This document shows, in pieces, positions 10,385 to 26,623 of a DNA stretch of 64,000 nt. The stretch is from NCBI GenBank assembly GCA_026018925.1, contig JAKSZU010000031.1:13967649-14031648 (forward strand), written 5' to 3'. How positions within the stretch are numbered: position 1 is the first letter of the stretch; each line of letters opens with the position of its first letter. The DNA comes from Tupaia tana (taxonomy: Eukaryota > Chordata > Mammalia > Scandentia > Tupaiidae). A program made the translations under genes and the position numbers. The notes under the pieces were generated by a model. That model saw only the letters and a program-made list of their open reading frames with translations, searched no databases and was not told where the DNA came from.

Positions 10385-11352
10385 ACTCACACAACTGTAC
10401 TCCACACGTATGCTCACTCAGGGACACACGTGTACCCATACCACAGATGTACTCACACGGACACACATGTACCCACGCCACACATATACTCACTCAGGGA
10501 CACACATGTACCTACACCACAGATGTACTCACACGGACACACATGTACCCACACCACACATATACTCACTTAGGGACACACATGTACCCATACCACAGAT
10601 GTACTCACACAGACACACATGTACCCACACCACACATATACTCACTCAGGGACACACATGTACCTACACCACAGATGTACTCACACGGACACACATGTAC
10701 CCACGCCACACATATACTCACTTAAGGACACACATGTACCCACACCACACATATACTCACTCAGGGACACACATGCCCACACCACAGATGTACTCACACG
10801 GACACACATGTACCCACACCACACATATACTCACTTAGGGACACACGTGTACCCATACCACAGATGTAGTCACATGGACACACATGTACCCACACCACAT
10901 ATATACTCACTCAGGGACACACATGTACCCACACCACACATATACTCACTCAGGGACACACATGTACCCATACCACAGATGTACTCACACGGACACACAT
11001 GTACCCACACCACACATATACTCACTTAGGGACACACGTGTACCCATACCACAGATGTACTCACACGGACACACATGTACCCATACCACATATATACTCA
11101 CTCAGGGACACACATGTACCCACACCACACATATACTCACTCAGGGACACACATGCACCCATACCACAGATGTACTCACACGGACACACATGTACCCACA
11201 CACACATATACTCACTCAGGGACACACATGCACCCATACCACAGATGTACTCACACGGACACACATGTACCCATACCACATATATACTCACTCAGGGACA
11301 CACATGTACCCACACCACACATATACTCACTCAGGGACACACATGCCCACAC
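10385..11352. repeat. 38-bp minisatellite arranged as 76-bp dimers (about 25 monomers)
   Basis: Two monomer types alternate: one with CATATACTCACTCAGGGAC and one with CAGATGTACTCACACGGAC, each followed by ACACATGTACCCA. The alternation gives a 76-bp higher-order unit, interrupted in places by two monomers of the same type. His/Thr-rich open frames in all three plus frames follow from the repetition. Confidence 0.95.
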
Positions 11353-11540
11353 CACACGCTCACAGATGTCCACCCCACATATGCATATACTTACACACAC
11401 ACACATACACCCACACGCATATACCAGCACACATGCACACACCCACTCATACACTCACACAGGCACACGCATGCCCACACCCACATGGCCATGCGAACAT
11501 GCAGATGCACATACGCTCACATGCACACACAGTCGCCCAC
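11353..11540. repeat. Degenerate CA-rich sequence
   Basis: Continuation of the preceding array into irregular CACACA/CATGC-rich sequence without a clear period. Confidence 0.7.
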
Positions 11541-11596
11541 GCTTGGGAAACCAACGTCCAAGGAACCCCTTGGTTCTTTCTCCCATTTTATTTTTT

Positions 11597-11793
11597 TAAA
11601 GAATTATTTTATTTCACTTTACTGATTTATTTATTGTAATTTGACCAGAGAGGGACAGAGTGAGAGAGAGAGAGAGAGATGGAAAGTGAGAAAGCAAGCC
11701 ACCGGGTCCGGGACTTGAACAGGGGTCGGCCCTGTAGGAGTGGCCACATCAGCGTCTAGCACCCTTAACCACCAAGCCAGCTGTCGGCCCTTC
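11597..11793 (-). mobile_element. SINE type B
   Basis: Minus-strand copy from AAAGAATTATTTTATTTCAC to AGCTGTCGGCCC, with a short GA repeat inside. Confidence 0.88.
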
Positions 11794-11799
11794 TCTTTG

Positions 11800-11909
11800 A
11801 AAACCTCGACCGCAGCATGCGTGTGCTCCCGAGAGAGAAAGAGAGAGAGAAGAAAGCAGGGCCCTGCGGTCACAGGCAGTACCTTCTCCTCCATCCTTTC
11901 CTGGGGTTT

Positions 11910-11950
<41 letters not shown>

Positions 11951-12043
11951 CGTGTTTCCTAGCCGCCGAGGGTGCAGGACTCACACCGCGCGGCTGGTCG
12001 TGTGGGATCCGGCCCCGTGACCGCCGTACCACCGCTGGCCCAG
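11800..12043 (-). mobile_element. SINE type A, diverged, with (CA)n
   Basis: Minus-strand relic. The CCTTCTCCTCCATCC segment, GTGCAGGACTCACACCG (B-box) and CACCGCTGGCCC end are recognisable. Its CA-rich portion expanded to a (CA)n run at 11,912-11,949. Confidence 0.75.
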
Positions 12044-12084
12044 CCCTTGCCCCTGTGTGCTGGAAACACCTCGCTGTGGGTGGA

Positions 12085-12260
12085 CGAGTCACGGGAGGTG
12101 GTGGCGTCAGAGCCCAAGGACCTCAGGACGCGGCCTCGTCTGGAGACAGGGAATGCACAAGTGTCATCGAGGCAGACACGCAGGGAGAGACGTGGGGCCC
12201 CTAGGAGCTGAGGGAGGAGGAAGGAGCGTCCCTGAGCCTCCCGAGGGAGTCGGATACAGA
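12085..12260 (+). mobile_element. MLT1-like MaLR LTR fragment (plus)
   Basis: The segment ACGCGGCCTCGTCTGGAGAC corresponds to the MLT1 region normally reading TGACCTTATTTGGAAATAG. It ends in an AGGAGCTGAGGGAGGAGGAA segment like the repeat units at 21.2 and 24.1 kb. It is a fossil fragment with its middle missing. Confidence 0.55.
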
Positions 12261-12261
12261 G

Positions 12262-12492
12262 TCAGGGCAATGGCCGCACTCGTGTCCCCCAGAAGGTGAC
12301 CCCACGGCCTCCTCCTCCTCCGAGTCTCTGTCTCTTCACCCGTCTCTCATAAAAACACCTGCCATCGCACTGAAGTCCTGTGATGTCATCTGCAGAGCCC
12401 CCACGTCCAGACGAGGTCCCCTTCACGAGTTCCAGGATTACAGCGGGGCACGTATGTGGGGGTTATCATTCAGCCCACCACGATAACTTAAA
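12262..12492 (-). mobile_element. MLT1-like MaLR LTR fragment (minus)
   Basis: Reads as the reverse complement of the MLT1 5' half: TCTCTCATAAAAACACC, ATGTCATCTGCAGAG, GAGGTCCCCTTCACGAG and a GGGGTTATCATTCAGCCCA end. It abuts the plus-strand fragment to its left head to head. Confidence 0.7.
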
Positions 12493-12507
12493 AAGTGACT
12501 ATTTGGG

Positions 12508-12593
12508 GGGTCAGCAGGTGGCATGGTGGATAAGGCTCTGGATTCCCACACGGCCAACCGTGGTTCGAGTCCCTGACCTGGCGGCTTGCTTTC

Positions 12594-12632
<39 letters not shown>

Positions 12633-12700
12633 CAATTAAAATAAATAAATAAAGAGAAATAAAATAATTATTTTAAAAAATAATGAATGAGTGAATAAAT
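12508..12700 (+). mobile_element. SINE type B
   Basis: Plus-strand copy with an expanded CT run at about 12,595-12,629 and an AATAAATAAATAAAG tail. Confidence 0.9.
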
Positions 12701-12756
12701 AAAAAATAGTGACTATTTTCACTTCTAAGTTGTGTAACTTTTTAAGAAGCGTTATG

Positions 12757-12935
12757 TGGGCTGGCAGGTGGTGTGGTTGTCAGGGGCGCAGGACTCACAT
12801 GGCCAAGTGGGGTTCGAGTACCAGACCGGGCGGTTTGCCTTCTCACTAGCCTTCTTTCTCCTCTCTCTGTCTCTCTCTGGTCAAATCAATAATAATAATA
12901 ATCAATAATAATAATAACAGATAAAGTTAAATAAA
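12757..12935 (+). mobile_element. SINE type B
   Basis: Plus-strand copy, GGGCTGGCAGGTGGTGTGG head, with an AATAATAATAATC-type tail. Confidence 0.88.
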
Positions 12936-13177
12936 ATACTTGCTTAAAGAAAAGCGTTACGCGATGCTGCCTGTAGTTACAGGAGTGTGTCAGGATGTCG
13001 ACACTGCAGCGTGACTTGCAGCGTGACTTCCTTTGAAATGACGGTACGTGAGGAAGGGTGGCCGGGGTAAGGAGGCGGGGTGCTGAGTCAGCCTGCCCTC
13101 ACGGCCCCGTGGGCCGGCACAGCTCATGTACTCAGTGCACCCGCTGTGTCAGCAATGGCTTGTCGGTTACGAATACA

Positions 13178-13403
13178 GTGGCGCGTGCGCTCGCCAGAAA
13201 GAGAGACAGAGAGACAAAAAGCGAGAAATCACCCCCCAGGGAGGATGGCCACGCCGCAATCCCTTCTCCTCCATTCTCCTCTCGGGATCTTGGGCACGCA
13301 CGCACTCACACCTGGTGTGAGTTGAAGCCACTGGGTCTGGGACTTGAACCGCGGTCGGCTACAAGGGAGTCCAGCGACATAGCCATTACGCTAACTGCTG
13401 GTC
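13178..13403 (-). mobile_element. SINE type A, 3' end truncated
   Basis: Minus-strand copy starting at GCGCGTGCGCTCGCCAG and lacking the poly-A/CTATAG part. It ends AACTGCTGGTCC. Confidence 0.9.
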
Positions 13404-13639
13404 CTGAATTTGTTTTTTGTAGGACTTTTTAAAATGTGTCCTAAAGTCACAGAAGCAAAAATCATGATAAAACATTCTGCTTTCCTTTACAATTGCCCAA
13501 GGCAAAAACAAAACAAAACAAAACAAAAAAAACAAAAAAAAAAAAACAAACTTCCTGGACGGTCCGACAGCTGCCTTTGTGCCTGGGGTGACCGCTGCTT
13601 CCCCCGCAGGTGTGGGAACTGCAACCTTTCTTTGTTGGA

Positions 13640-13742
13640 GAAACTACCACTTTCTTTGCTGGAGTTTTCTCACTTTCCTTCTCTGTCTCTCTCTGGTGAA
13701 TGCACCTGCCCTACAGCAAAAACTAAAAAAAAGTAAAATTAA
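13640..13742 (+). mobile_element. SINE type A, 3' fragment
   Basis: Only the TTTTCTCACTTTC, CT-rich and CCCTACAGCAAAAAC portions remain. Confidence 0.65.
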
Positions 13743-13782
13743 AAAGTAAAAAGTACAACAAACAAATAGACCAACCACGTGG

Positions 13783-13976
13783 TGGGCTGGTTAAGGCAGC
13801 TGGGCCCATGTGGCCTACCGCACGGTTCAAGTCCCGGACCTGGCGGCTTGAAAACTATGCTGGGTGTGTGCGTGCCCCAAGTCCCGAGAGGAGGACGGAG
13901 GAGGACTGTGGCGTGGCCATCCCTCCTGGGGGGGATTTCTCACTTTCCCTCTCCCTGTCTCTGTGTTTGGAGGCCG
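13783..13976 (+). mobile_element. SINE type A, 3' truncated
   Basis: GGTTCAAGTCCCGGACC box, GAGAGGAGGACGGAGGAGG segment and TTTCTCACTTTCC. The CTATAG end is absent. Confidence 0.75.
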
Positions 13977-14051
13977 AGGTTTCATGAGGAGGGAGGGCTG
14001 TGCAGAGGGTGATGGGACCTGGGTGGACCTGGCGGCCGTGAGCTGGGCCGA

Positions 14052-14226
14052 AGTCATCCCCCGGGGAGGTGGCCACGCCGCAATCCCTTCTCCATTCTCC
14101 TCTCAGGATCTTGGGCACGCACGCACATGCGCCCGGCGTGAGTTTAAGCCACCGGGTCCAGGACTCGAACCCAGTGGACTACATGGGAGTCCAGCGACAT
14201 AGCCATTACTCCAACTGCTGGTCCCC
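14052..14226 (-). mobile_element. SINE type A, 3' truncated
   Basis: Minus-strand copy beginning in the CCCCCGGGGAGGTGGCCACG segment and ending CAACTGCTGGTCCCC. Confidence 0.85.
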
Positions 14227-14255
14227 AGCTTGTCTTTTCTTTACAAAGGATGATT

Positions 14256-14508
14256 TCTTTGGGACCAGGATGTGGCATAATGGCTAGGTCACTAGACTCC
14301 CACATACTCGACCGCAGTTTGAGTCCCGGGCCCGGTAGCTTAAAACTCACACTGGGCGTGCGTGCGTGCGAGCCTAAGAGCCCAGGAGGAGAACGGAGGA
14401 GAAGGGATTGTGGCACGGCCATCTCCCCGGTGAGGGTGGAGGTGATTTCTCACTGTCTCTCTGTCTCTTCTGGGTGGAAGCACATGCACCCTGCAGGAAA
14501 AATGTCTC
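14256..14508 (+). mobile_element. SINE type A
   Basis: Full-length plus copy from GGGACCAGGATGTGGCATAA to a diverged CCCTGCAGGAAAAATGTC end. Confidence 0.9.
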
Positions 14509-14526
14509 TAAAGAAATTATTTAGTT

Positions 14527-14710
14527 TGGGGCCAGCAGGTGGCATGGTGGTTAAGAGCGCTGGACTCCCACATGGCTGACCGCGGTTCAAATCTCGGACC
14601 TGGTGGCTAGCCTTCTCACTTTCTCTCTTCTTCTCTCTCTCTCACTCTGTCCTTCTCTGGTCAAACTAAAAATAAAATAAATAAATAAAGTTAAATAATT
14701 CTTTAAAAAA
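14527..14710 (+). mobile_element. SINE type B with target-site duplication
   Basis: Plus-strand copy inserted just after the tail of the type A copy. AGAAATTATTTAGTT flanks it on both sides. Confidence 0.95.
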
Positions 14711-14736
14711 AAAGAAATTATTTAGTTGTATTTATC

Positions 14737-14890
14737 ATGATGATTATAATTTTACAAATTTGCTACAGGACACCCGCGCTCACCAGAGAGAGAGAGAAAG
14801 TGAGAAAGCAAGCCGCTGGGCCCGGACTCGCACTGCAGTCGGCCACGTGGGAGTGCAGTGCCTCGGCCACCACACCACCGGCCGGCCCCA
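14737..14890 (-). mobile_element. SINE type B
   Basis: Minus-strand copy containing GAGAGAGAGAAAGTGAG, GGCCCGGACTCGCACTG and ACCGGCCGGCCCC. Confidence 0.85.
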
Positions 14891-15189
14891 CAGTGCGGCC
14901 TCTTACACTGACCCCCCACACGTCTTCACCCTGGGACGCATGTGCCATGCACACCTCTCGGAGACTCTCGCCCGAATGTGCTGCTGTGCTCCAAGCCCTT
15001 TCTGGGTCCCCACCTCACCTGCTCCAAACCGTGCATCGGTCAGTCTTGGAACCGTTCGAGTTCCATGTCCACCAAGCCCCGAGGGTCCCTTTCCCTCAAG
15101 ACAGCATTGCAGTGAGGAGAAGTTCTCGTGAAAACAGATGACCTGTTTCTAAATAACTAGTAAAGAAACTGTTTGAATAAGGTGAGGGG

Positions 15190-15302
15190 GCGTGCATGCA
15201 CACACACCTGGCACGATTTTCAAGGCACCAGGTCCGGGACTCGAACCACAGTGGATCATGACAGAGTCCAGTGCCCTAACAGCCTCACCACCTGCTGGTC
15301 CC
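15190..15302 (-). mobile_element. SINE type A, 5' fragment
   Basis: Minus-strand head only: CACCAGGTCCGGGACTCG to ACCTGCTGGTCCC. Confidence 0.8.
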
Positions 15303-15320
15303 ATCGAAGGATATCTTCTA

Positions 15321-15745
15321 GGGACCAGCAGATGGCATAATGATTATGTCACCGGACTCCCACATGGCTGACCTCGGTTTGAGTCCTGGACTCGTTGCTT
15401 TAAAACTAACACGGGGAGGGGACTAGCAGGTGGCATGGTGGTTGAGGTGCTGGACACGCCCACATGGACAACCATGGTTCGAGTCCCAGACCTGGTGGTC
15501 TTGCTTTCTCATATTCTCTCTTTCTCTCTCTGTGTCTCTCTCTGGTCAAATTAAAGTAAATGAATGAATAAATAAAATGAAAGAAATCATTATTTTAAAT
15601 AAATAAATAAACTAATGCCGACTGCGTGTGCCTGCGTGCCGAAAATCAGTAGAGGAGAATGGAGGAGAAGGGATTGCAGAGTGGACAGCCCCTTGGAGGG
15701 TGATTTTTCACTTTCTGTCTGTCTGGCTCTCTCTGTCAGGTGCCG
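15321..15745 (+). mobile_element. SINE type A split by a type B insertion
   Basis: The 5' part runs 15,321-15,416 (ends in the AAAACTAACAC segment). The 3' part resumes at about 15,609 with AAACTAATGCCGACTGC and runs to the CT-rich region. The repeated AAACTAA marks the target-site duplication of the inserted SINE. Confidence 0.85.
15418..15608 (+). mobile_element. SINE type B nested in SINE type A
   Basis: Complete short SINE with AAATGAATGAATAAATAAAA tail inside the type A copy, so it is the younger element. Confidence 0.9.
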
Positions 15746-15759
15746 TAGTCTGGCGAGAA

Positions 15760-15950
15760 AGAAGAGGACATCCAGACACAGCTCCGTTTACTGGCGTTTT
15801 ATGGATTAATAGGCCGGCCCCTGCGGGGGGACCCACTGTCTCTCAAAGACCCCCTCAGCCCTGAGTGTAGGGAGAAGGGGGCTCACAGCGGCAAAAACCA
15901 CGTTTGGGTAGACGCGGCAGGAGCAGGTGTTCCTCATGAGGGGAGGGACA
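15760..15950 (-). mobile_element. Endogenous retroviral LTR fragment (minus)
   Basis: Matches the LTR at 1,150-1,420 (TTTATGGATTAATAGGCC, CTGTCTCTCAAAGACCCC, GGCAAAAACCAC), but more diverged. It runs directly into a 33-bp tandem array, so the remaining LTR may be hidden by that array. Fossil fragment. Confidence 0.6.
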
Positions 15951-15960
15951 AGGAGGGAGT

Positions 15961-16388
15961 GGGGATTCCTGAGCTCAGCCCTCCCAGAGGGAGAGGGGGT
16001 CCTGAGCTCAGCCCTCCCGGAGGGAGAGGGGGCTCCTGAGCTCAGCCCTCCCAGAGAGAGAGGGGGTCCTGAGCTCAGCCCTCCCAGAGGGAGAGGGGGT
16101 CCTGAGCTCAGCCCTCCCAGAGGGAGAGGGGGTCCTGAGCTCAGCCCTCCCAGAGGGAGAGGGGGTCCTGAGCTCAGCCCTCCCAGAGGGAGAGGGGCTC
16201 CTGAGCTCAGCCCTCCCAGAGGGAGAGGGGGTCCTGAGCTCAGCCCTCCCAGAGGGAGAGGGGGCTCCTGAGCTCAGCCCACCCGGAGGGAGAGGGTTCC
16301 TGAGCTCAGCCCTCCCGGAGGGAGAGGGTTCCTGAGCTCAGCCCTCCCGGAGGGAGAGGGGGGTCCTGAGCTCAGCCCTCCCGGAGGC
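15961..16388. repeat. 33-bp minisatellite (about 13 units)
   Basis: Units contain TCCTGAGCTCAGCCCTCCC and AGAGGGAGAGGGGG. The 33-bp period leaves an 11-residue repetitive open frame on the plus strand, which I do not regard as coding. Confidence 0.95.
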
Positions 16389-16988
16389 CAGACCACGCTG
16401 GCCAACGCTCTCCAGGCCTTCCTCTAGCACAGTGGGGTCCCCACGACCTTCACGGCTGGGCCCAGGCGTTTGGGATTGCCTTGACATCACTGAGGAGCAT
16501 CGTAGGGCAGGGAGTTCCGGGTTATTCCGCAAAGACGTAGGAGTGCTAATCTGTGTTTCAGTCCAAGGAGGAAGCGAGTTGCCAGTATAGACGGGAGTTC
16601 AGCCTGGCCGTGCTCCTGCCTCACAAGCACATGGGCCCTAGAGCGAAAGTCTGTTTAAAAACAACAGAACAAACAAAGACATCTTTTAATAGAATCATCG
16701 CAACTTTTCTCCTCCGCCTCCCGCTCCCTCTTTTCCCTGTCTCTCTCTCTCTGTCTCTGTCTCTCTCTGTGTCTCTGTCGACTTTCCCCCCAATGATGAA
16801 TCTTGGAAAGACCACGCCTTATCACTAGGAAGAGAAGGTTCCAGCAATGACATGTCTTTTTTTTTCAGATATGGTGGCAAAGCCGCCCTGCCTGCATACA
16901 CCAGGACGCCCTTACGTAACCCGGCCTGGCTCCGTGCCCGCCCTGGCCCCGCGCCCAGACCTTACATAAAGGCTGGGTCATCTCTCAC
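16389..16988. other. No gene seen apart from the adjoining exon candidate
   Basis: Includes a CT-rich stretch at 16,737-16,785 (TCTCTGTCTC repeats). No complete SINE is evident. Confidence 0.4.
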
Positions 16989-17178
16989 CTGACGCTTTGA
17001 CGAGCTTCTCCTTCCGTCCTGTTGAAAGCCAGCCACGAGCAGCCTCCCCAAACGATGTATCGCCCCCTCCACTGCGATGGCTCCTTTCCCGGCTTCTGGG
17101 CAGGGGCCAAGGGCCTTGAGCAGGTGGCCCACCATGAATTCGAGGTTCTGGTCTTCGAGTTCGCCATTCTGGTTGAAC
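16989..17178 (-). CDS. Candidate orphan internal exon, unknown protein
   Basis: On the minus strand a TTTACAGCTCACCAG acceptor precedes 17,178 and a GTGAGA donor follows 16,989, enclosing 190 nt. Entering in phase 2, it reads 63 codons without a stop and leaves in phase 0. The peptide begins FNQNGELEDQNLEFM, continues with VGHLLKALG and ends near SSSKRQ. Unlike the surrounding frames it is not repetitive or Arg/Pro-dominated, and its amino-acid mix is protein-like. I do not recognise the family. No partner exons were found within several kb, so it may be chance, a relic, or one exon of a gene with distant exons. Confidence 0.28.
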
Positions 17179-17868
17179 CTGGTGAGCTGTAAAGGCTCAG
17201 GGGACAGTGGATAGGAACAAACCCGTTCACTCCCCCTTGGCTCAGACCGCTTCTCCTTCGACATCGTCCAGGGCTTCCCCGGACTCTGACAGACAGCTCA
17301 GCCCGCGGCGGGGTCACCGGGGAGTGCCCGCCCCGCCAGACCCGCCCGGTCGGATGCTCTGGCAGTCAGAGGCCGTGCACTTGTCCCTGCCGGGGAGCTG
17401 CGTGTTGGTGCAAGACCGTAAACGGGTGAGCCGTGGGACAGGCCCGGAGGGGAACGGCCCAGCAGTGGGCAGTCAGCCCGTGTTTTAGTCCCAGATCAAG
17501 AACCACCAGGAGAGGCTGCTCTGAAGCTCCGACACGCCACGGCGCCTTCCGGGCCCGGCGGTCTTAGTCAGCTAAGCGGCAGACTGCAGGAGGCTCAGAA
17601 CGTGTACCCGTGACACGCTACACATGTGTAACTGCAGGTGGGGAGCACCTCCCTCTCCCAGAGCGCCCGCTGCCCCTTCCCCTGCCTCCCTCCCGGCCTC
17701 CCCCACCTCTGGGCAGTGCTGTTGGCGTCCACCCCGCAGACGGCTCTGCACTTTCTAGAAGCGTGTCTCTGTGCGTGAGTCCTCACAAGTCCATGGGAAG
17801 GGCACATAATAACGCACCTATGCCTGGATTTCCACAGTGGCAACAAAATGTACTTGTACGTTTTCATG
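17179..17868. other. No gene seen
   Basis: GC-rich sequence. No second exon compatible with the candidate at 16,989-17,178 was found here. Confidence 0.4.
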
Positions 17869-17869
17869 T

Positions 17870-18107
17870 TTTTGAGAGATCTTTGCTATAGGGTGCATAC
17901 ACTCACCAGAGAGACAGAGATAGAGAGACAGGAGGAGAGAAATCACTCCTCCGGGGGTGGCCACACTTTTGCTCCTTCACCTCTTGGGATTTTTGGCACG
18001 CACGCACACACACCCAGCGTGAGTTTCAAGCTTCCGGGTCTGGGACTCAAACCGCAGTCGACCATGTGGGAGTCCAGCACCTTAACCTCCACGTCACCGG
18101 GTGGCCT
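17870..18107 (-). mobile_element. SINE type A
   Basis: Minus-strand copy from TTTGAGAGATCTTTGCTATA to CACGTCACCGGGTGGCC. Confidence 0.88.
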
Positions 18108-18354
18108 CGATATCCTTGTACTTTAATTACATTTTTCTGAGTGTTTTGGTTTGCAGTTTGGGGGATAAGTAAGTGGAGGAAGACAGAAAACACAAGGCCT
18201 CCCATGGCAGCGTCACGTTCTTGCAGTAGGGTGTTCTGGTGGAAGCAGGGTGGCCCGACCACGGTGGGGGGGGTGGGGGGGACACATCCCTCCCGTGGAA
18301 AAGCTGCCGTACAGGCTCCCAACAGAAAGGCAGAGCACTGTGCAAGAGGAGGAT

Positions 18355-18602
18355 GGGGTCCAGCAAGTGGCGCGCTGGTTAAGGCACTGCACTCCCACAT
18401 GGCCGATCATAGTTCGAGTCCCAGACCCGGTGGCTTAAACTCACACTGGGCGCATGTGCGTGCGTGCCCAAGATCCCAAGAGGAGAATGGAGGAGGAGGG
18501 ATTGCTGCGTGTCCGTCCCCCCTGAGGGGGTGATTTCTCACTTTCTGTCTCTCTGGTGAGTGCACACACCCTATAGCAAAAATCTTTCCAAAAAAAAAAG
18601 AG
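18355..18602 (+). mobile_element. SINE type A
   Basis: Plus-strand full-length copy, GGGGTCCAGCAAGTGGCGCG to CCCTATAGCAAAAATC and an A-run. Confidence 0.92.
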
Positions 18603-19299
18603 TCTGGCGGATGGGACCAGCCAGAGCTGTGAGGTGGTGTTGATCACGCCCCGGGCTGACCTGAGTCGGACACCAGACCCTCCTCTCGGCACGCTGCCCG
18701 GGGCTTGCCGGCTGGTGGGCTCTGGGTGGTGTTGGAGGGAAGAGGCTGCGGGGAAACACCCAGCTCCACGCGGGCCAACCTACCCACGCCCTGTGCCGTC
18801 CCTGTCCCCCTGTGCACCTCGCCAGGAGGGGGGACACCTCGTGCCCACGGGCACCTGGGCTTTCCCATCCTTGGTAAGAGGAGGCCGTGGGCCCCGCGCA
18901 CATGCGGCCTCCCGGGCAGGCCAGTGTCGGCAGCACCGAGAACCGGAGGTCCCGCGCCTCCCAGAGGGGGCACGCCAGGGCTGGGCCTTCCGTGCCAGCT
19001 GGGACCTCCCGGGGGTTCCGTGGGGTCCTGGGCTTGGGTCCTGCAGGGCTGGCGCTGGTGTCCTGAGCCGTGGACGTCCCCGGGATGGACGGCGGTGCCG
19101 ATGCACCCCCGGCCCCTGTGAAGGGGCTGCCTGTGGGTCCCGAGTGGTGCTATCCTAGCGGGTCTTCGGGAAGTCGAGACCGTTTTCCACATTTTCCTGT
19201 GCACAAATGCGACATTACTCTCTGGATGGCCCAATACGTGAACAAACACGGCATGCCTGAGGATGGGCTGAAGCAGCCACTTTGGAAACCATGGCCATA
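18603..19299. other. No gene seen
   Basis: GC-rich sequence. Several long overlapping frames on both strands, none recognisable. Confidence 0.4.
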
Positions 19300-19475
19300 G
19301 TGAGGCCGGCAGGGGGCGTGGCATCTAACCCCTGGACGCCCACGTGGCTGACTGCAGTTCGAGTCCCGGACCTGGCGGCTTGCTTTCTCACTTTCCCTCT
19401 CTCTATCTCTCTCCAGGGAGCTCAGGTGCCTTATAGCAAACTTTTAGAAATAATAATAAAATTAAAGACATAATT
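19300..19475 (+). mobile_element. SINE with type B head and type A-like CTTATAGCAAA end
   Basis: The head GAGGCCGGCAGGGGGCG and CGGCTTGCTTTCTCAC are type B, but it ends GCCTTATAGCAAACTTTTAG before an AATAATAATAAAATT tail. Confidence 0.85.
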
Positions 19476-19699
19476 CTAAAAAGAAGGAAGGAAACCGTGG
19501 CCGTGACCACGACCAGTGGCGTGCATCTGAGATGTGTCAGTGAGGGTGTGAAGAAGGCAGGCCCCACCCCCGTGCACCCCCGCCCTAGGAAGCCCTGCCA
19601 TGCCCTGGCAGGGGTGTGACTCAAAGCAGCCGCACACCCGCACTGACGTCCACACAGCGGGAGCCCTGCACACCTGTCTCCCAAGGCCCATCCGTAACC

Positions 19700-20165
19700 A
19701 GGTGTTTCCGTGGCTGTGGGAACGCAAAGCGGCACATTTGCCATGGGTGGATGGTTGGGGCTCCTCAGTGAGTGACCCTGGGGCCCAGGGATCCTGCTTC
19801 TACCTGGAATCCCAAAGAGCCATGACGAAGCGAAACGTGTTCACACGTGCTCGCAGTGGCTCTCTGCCCAGCGTGGGAACCACGCGACGGACTGTGGGCA
19901 GACACGCCCCTCCACGGTGGAATATTACTCTGCCAGGAACAGGGAGTGCTGACAGGACACATGCGGGTGCCCTGCACACGCGACGCTCACGGAGACGCCA
20001 CACACAGAGCACACTTAGAGAAAGATTCCATTGGTGGGCACAGCAGGACAGGCAGGCTCAGAGCCAGAAAGCGGGTCTGTGGCTGGGGAAGGCACCGGGG
20101 CGTGAGTGCTCATGGGGTGGGGTCTCCTGGAGAGGTGAAGAATGTTCTGGAAGTACAGGGCTGGT
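19700..20165 (+). mobile_element. Ancient L1 3' end, strongly GC-shifted
   Basis: The order of landmarks matches the ORF2 3' end and 3' UTR of old mammalian L1: GATCCTGCTTCTACCTGG, GTGGAATATTACTCTGCCAG, GATTCCATTGG, GGGGTCTCCTGGAG and GAAGAATGTTCTGGAA. Many A/T positions of a usual L1 have become G/C, so similarity is hard to see. No open frame remains. Confidence 0.7.
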
Positions 20166-20546
20166 CCCACAAGCAGGGAGTGCAGGAGTCCGGCACGGCT
20201 CCCTGGCCATCCGATTTTACGTGTGTGCAGACAATCACAAACCAGCTGCCGTCCTGTCCGGGCCACGTGCCAGGTGCGGGGCAGAGCAGGGCCACCCTGC
20301 AGAGGCCACCGGCCTGTGAGGGGGGCCGCAGGACAGCACGCCGGCCAGCGGGGGACTATGGAGTGCCGGGAGGGCGGCGGCCCAGCCCCAGGGCCGGGCA
20401 GGCCTCGGACCCGGCGCTCAGCTGTGGAGGTGACGCGCCCGGCCGTGGGCGACGCCGATGCTCAGGCTGCCTCCTCTGAACGGCAGGGCCGGAGCACGTG
20501 CTGCGGAGCGGCCAGCCCTGCCCCGGAGCCGCACGGGCAGCGGGCC

Positions 20547-26623
<6,077 letters not shown>

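Noticed and set aside
10385-11352. Array resembling a CRISPR (regular short repeats)
   Set aside because: There are no unique spacers: both alternating parts are repeats. The genome is mammalian.
12595-12629. CT and GA microsatellites as separate regulatory tracts
   Set aside because: They are expansions of the pyrimidine stretch inside SINE copies.
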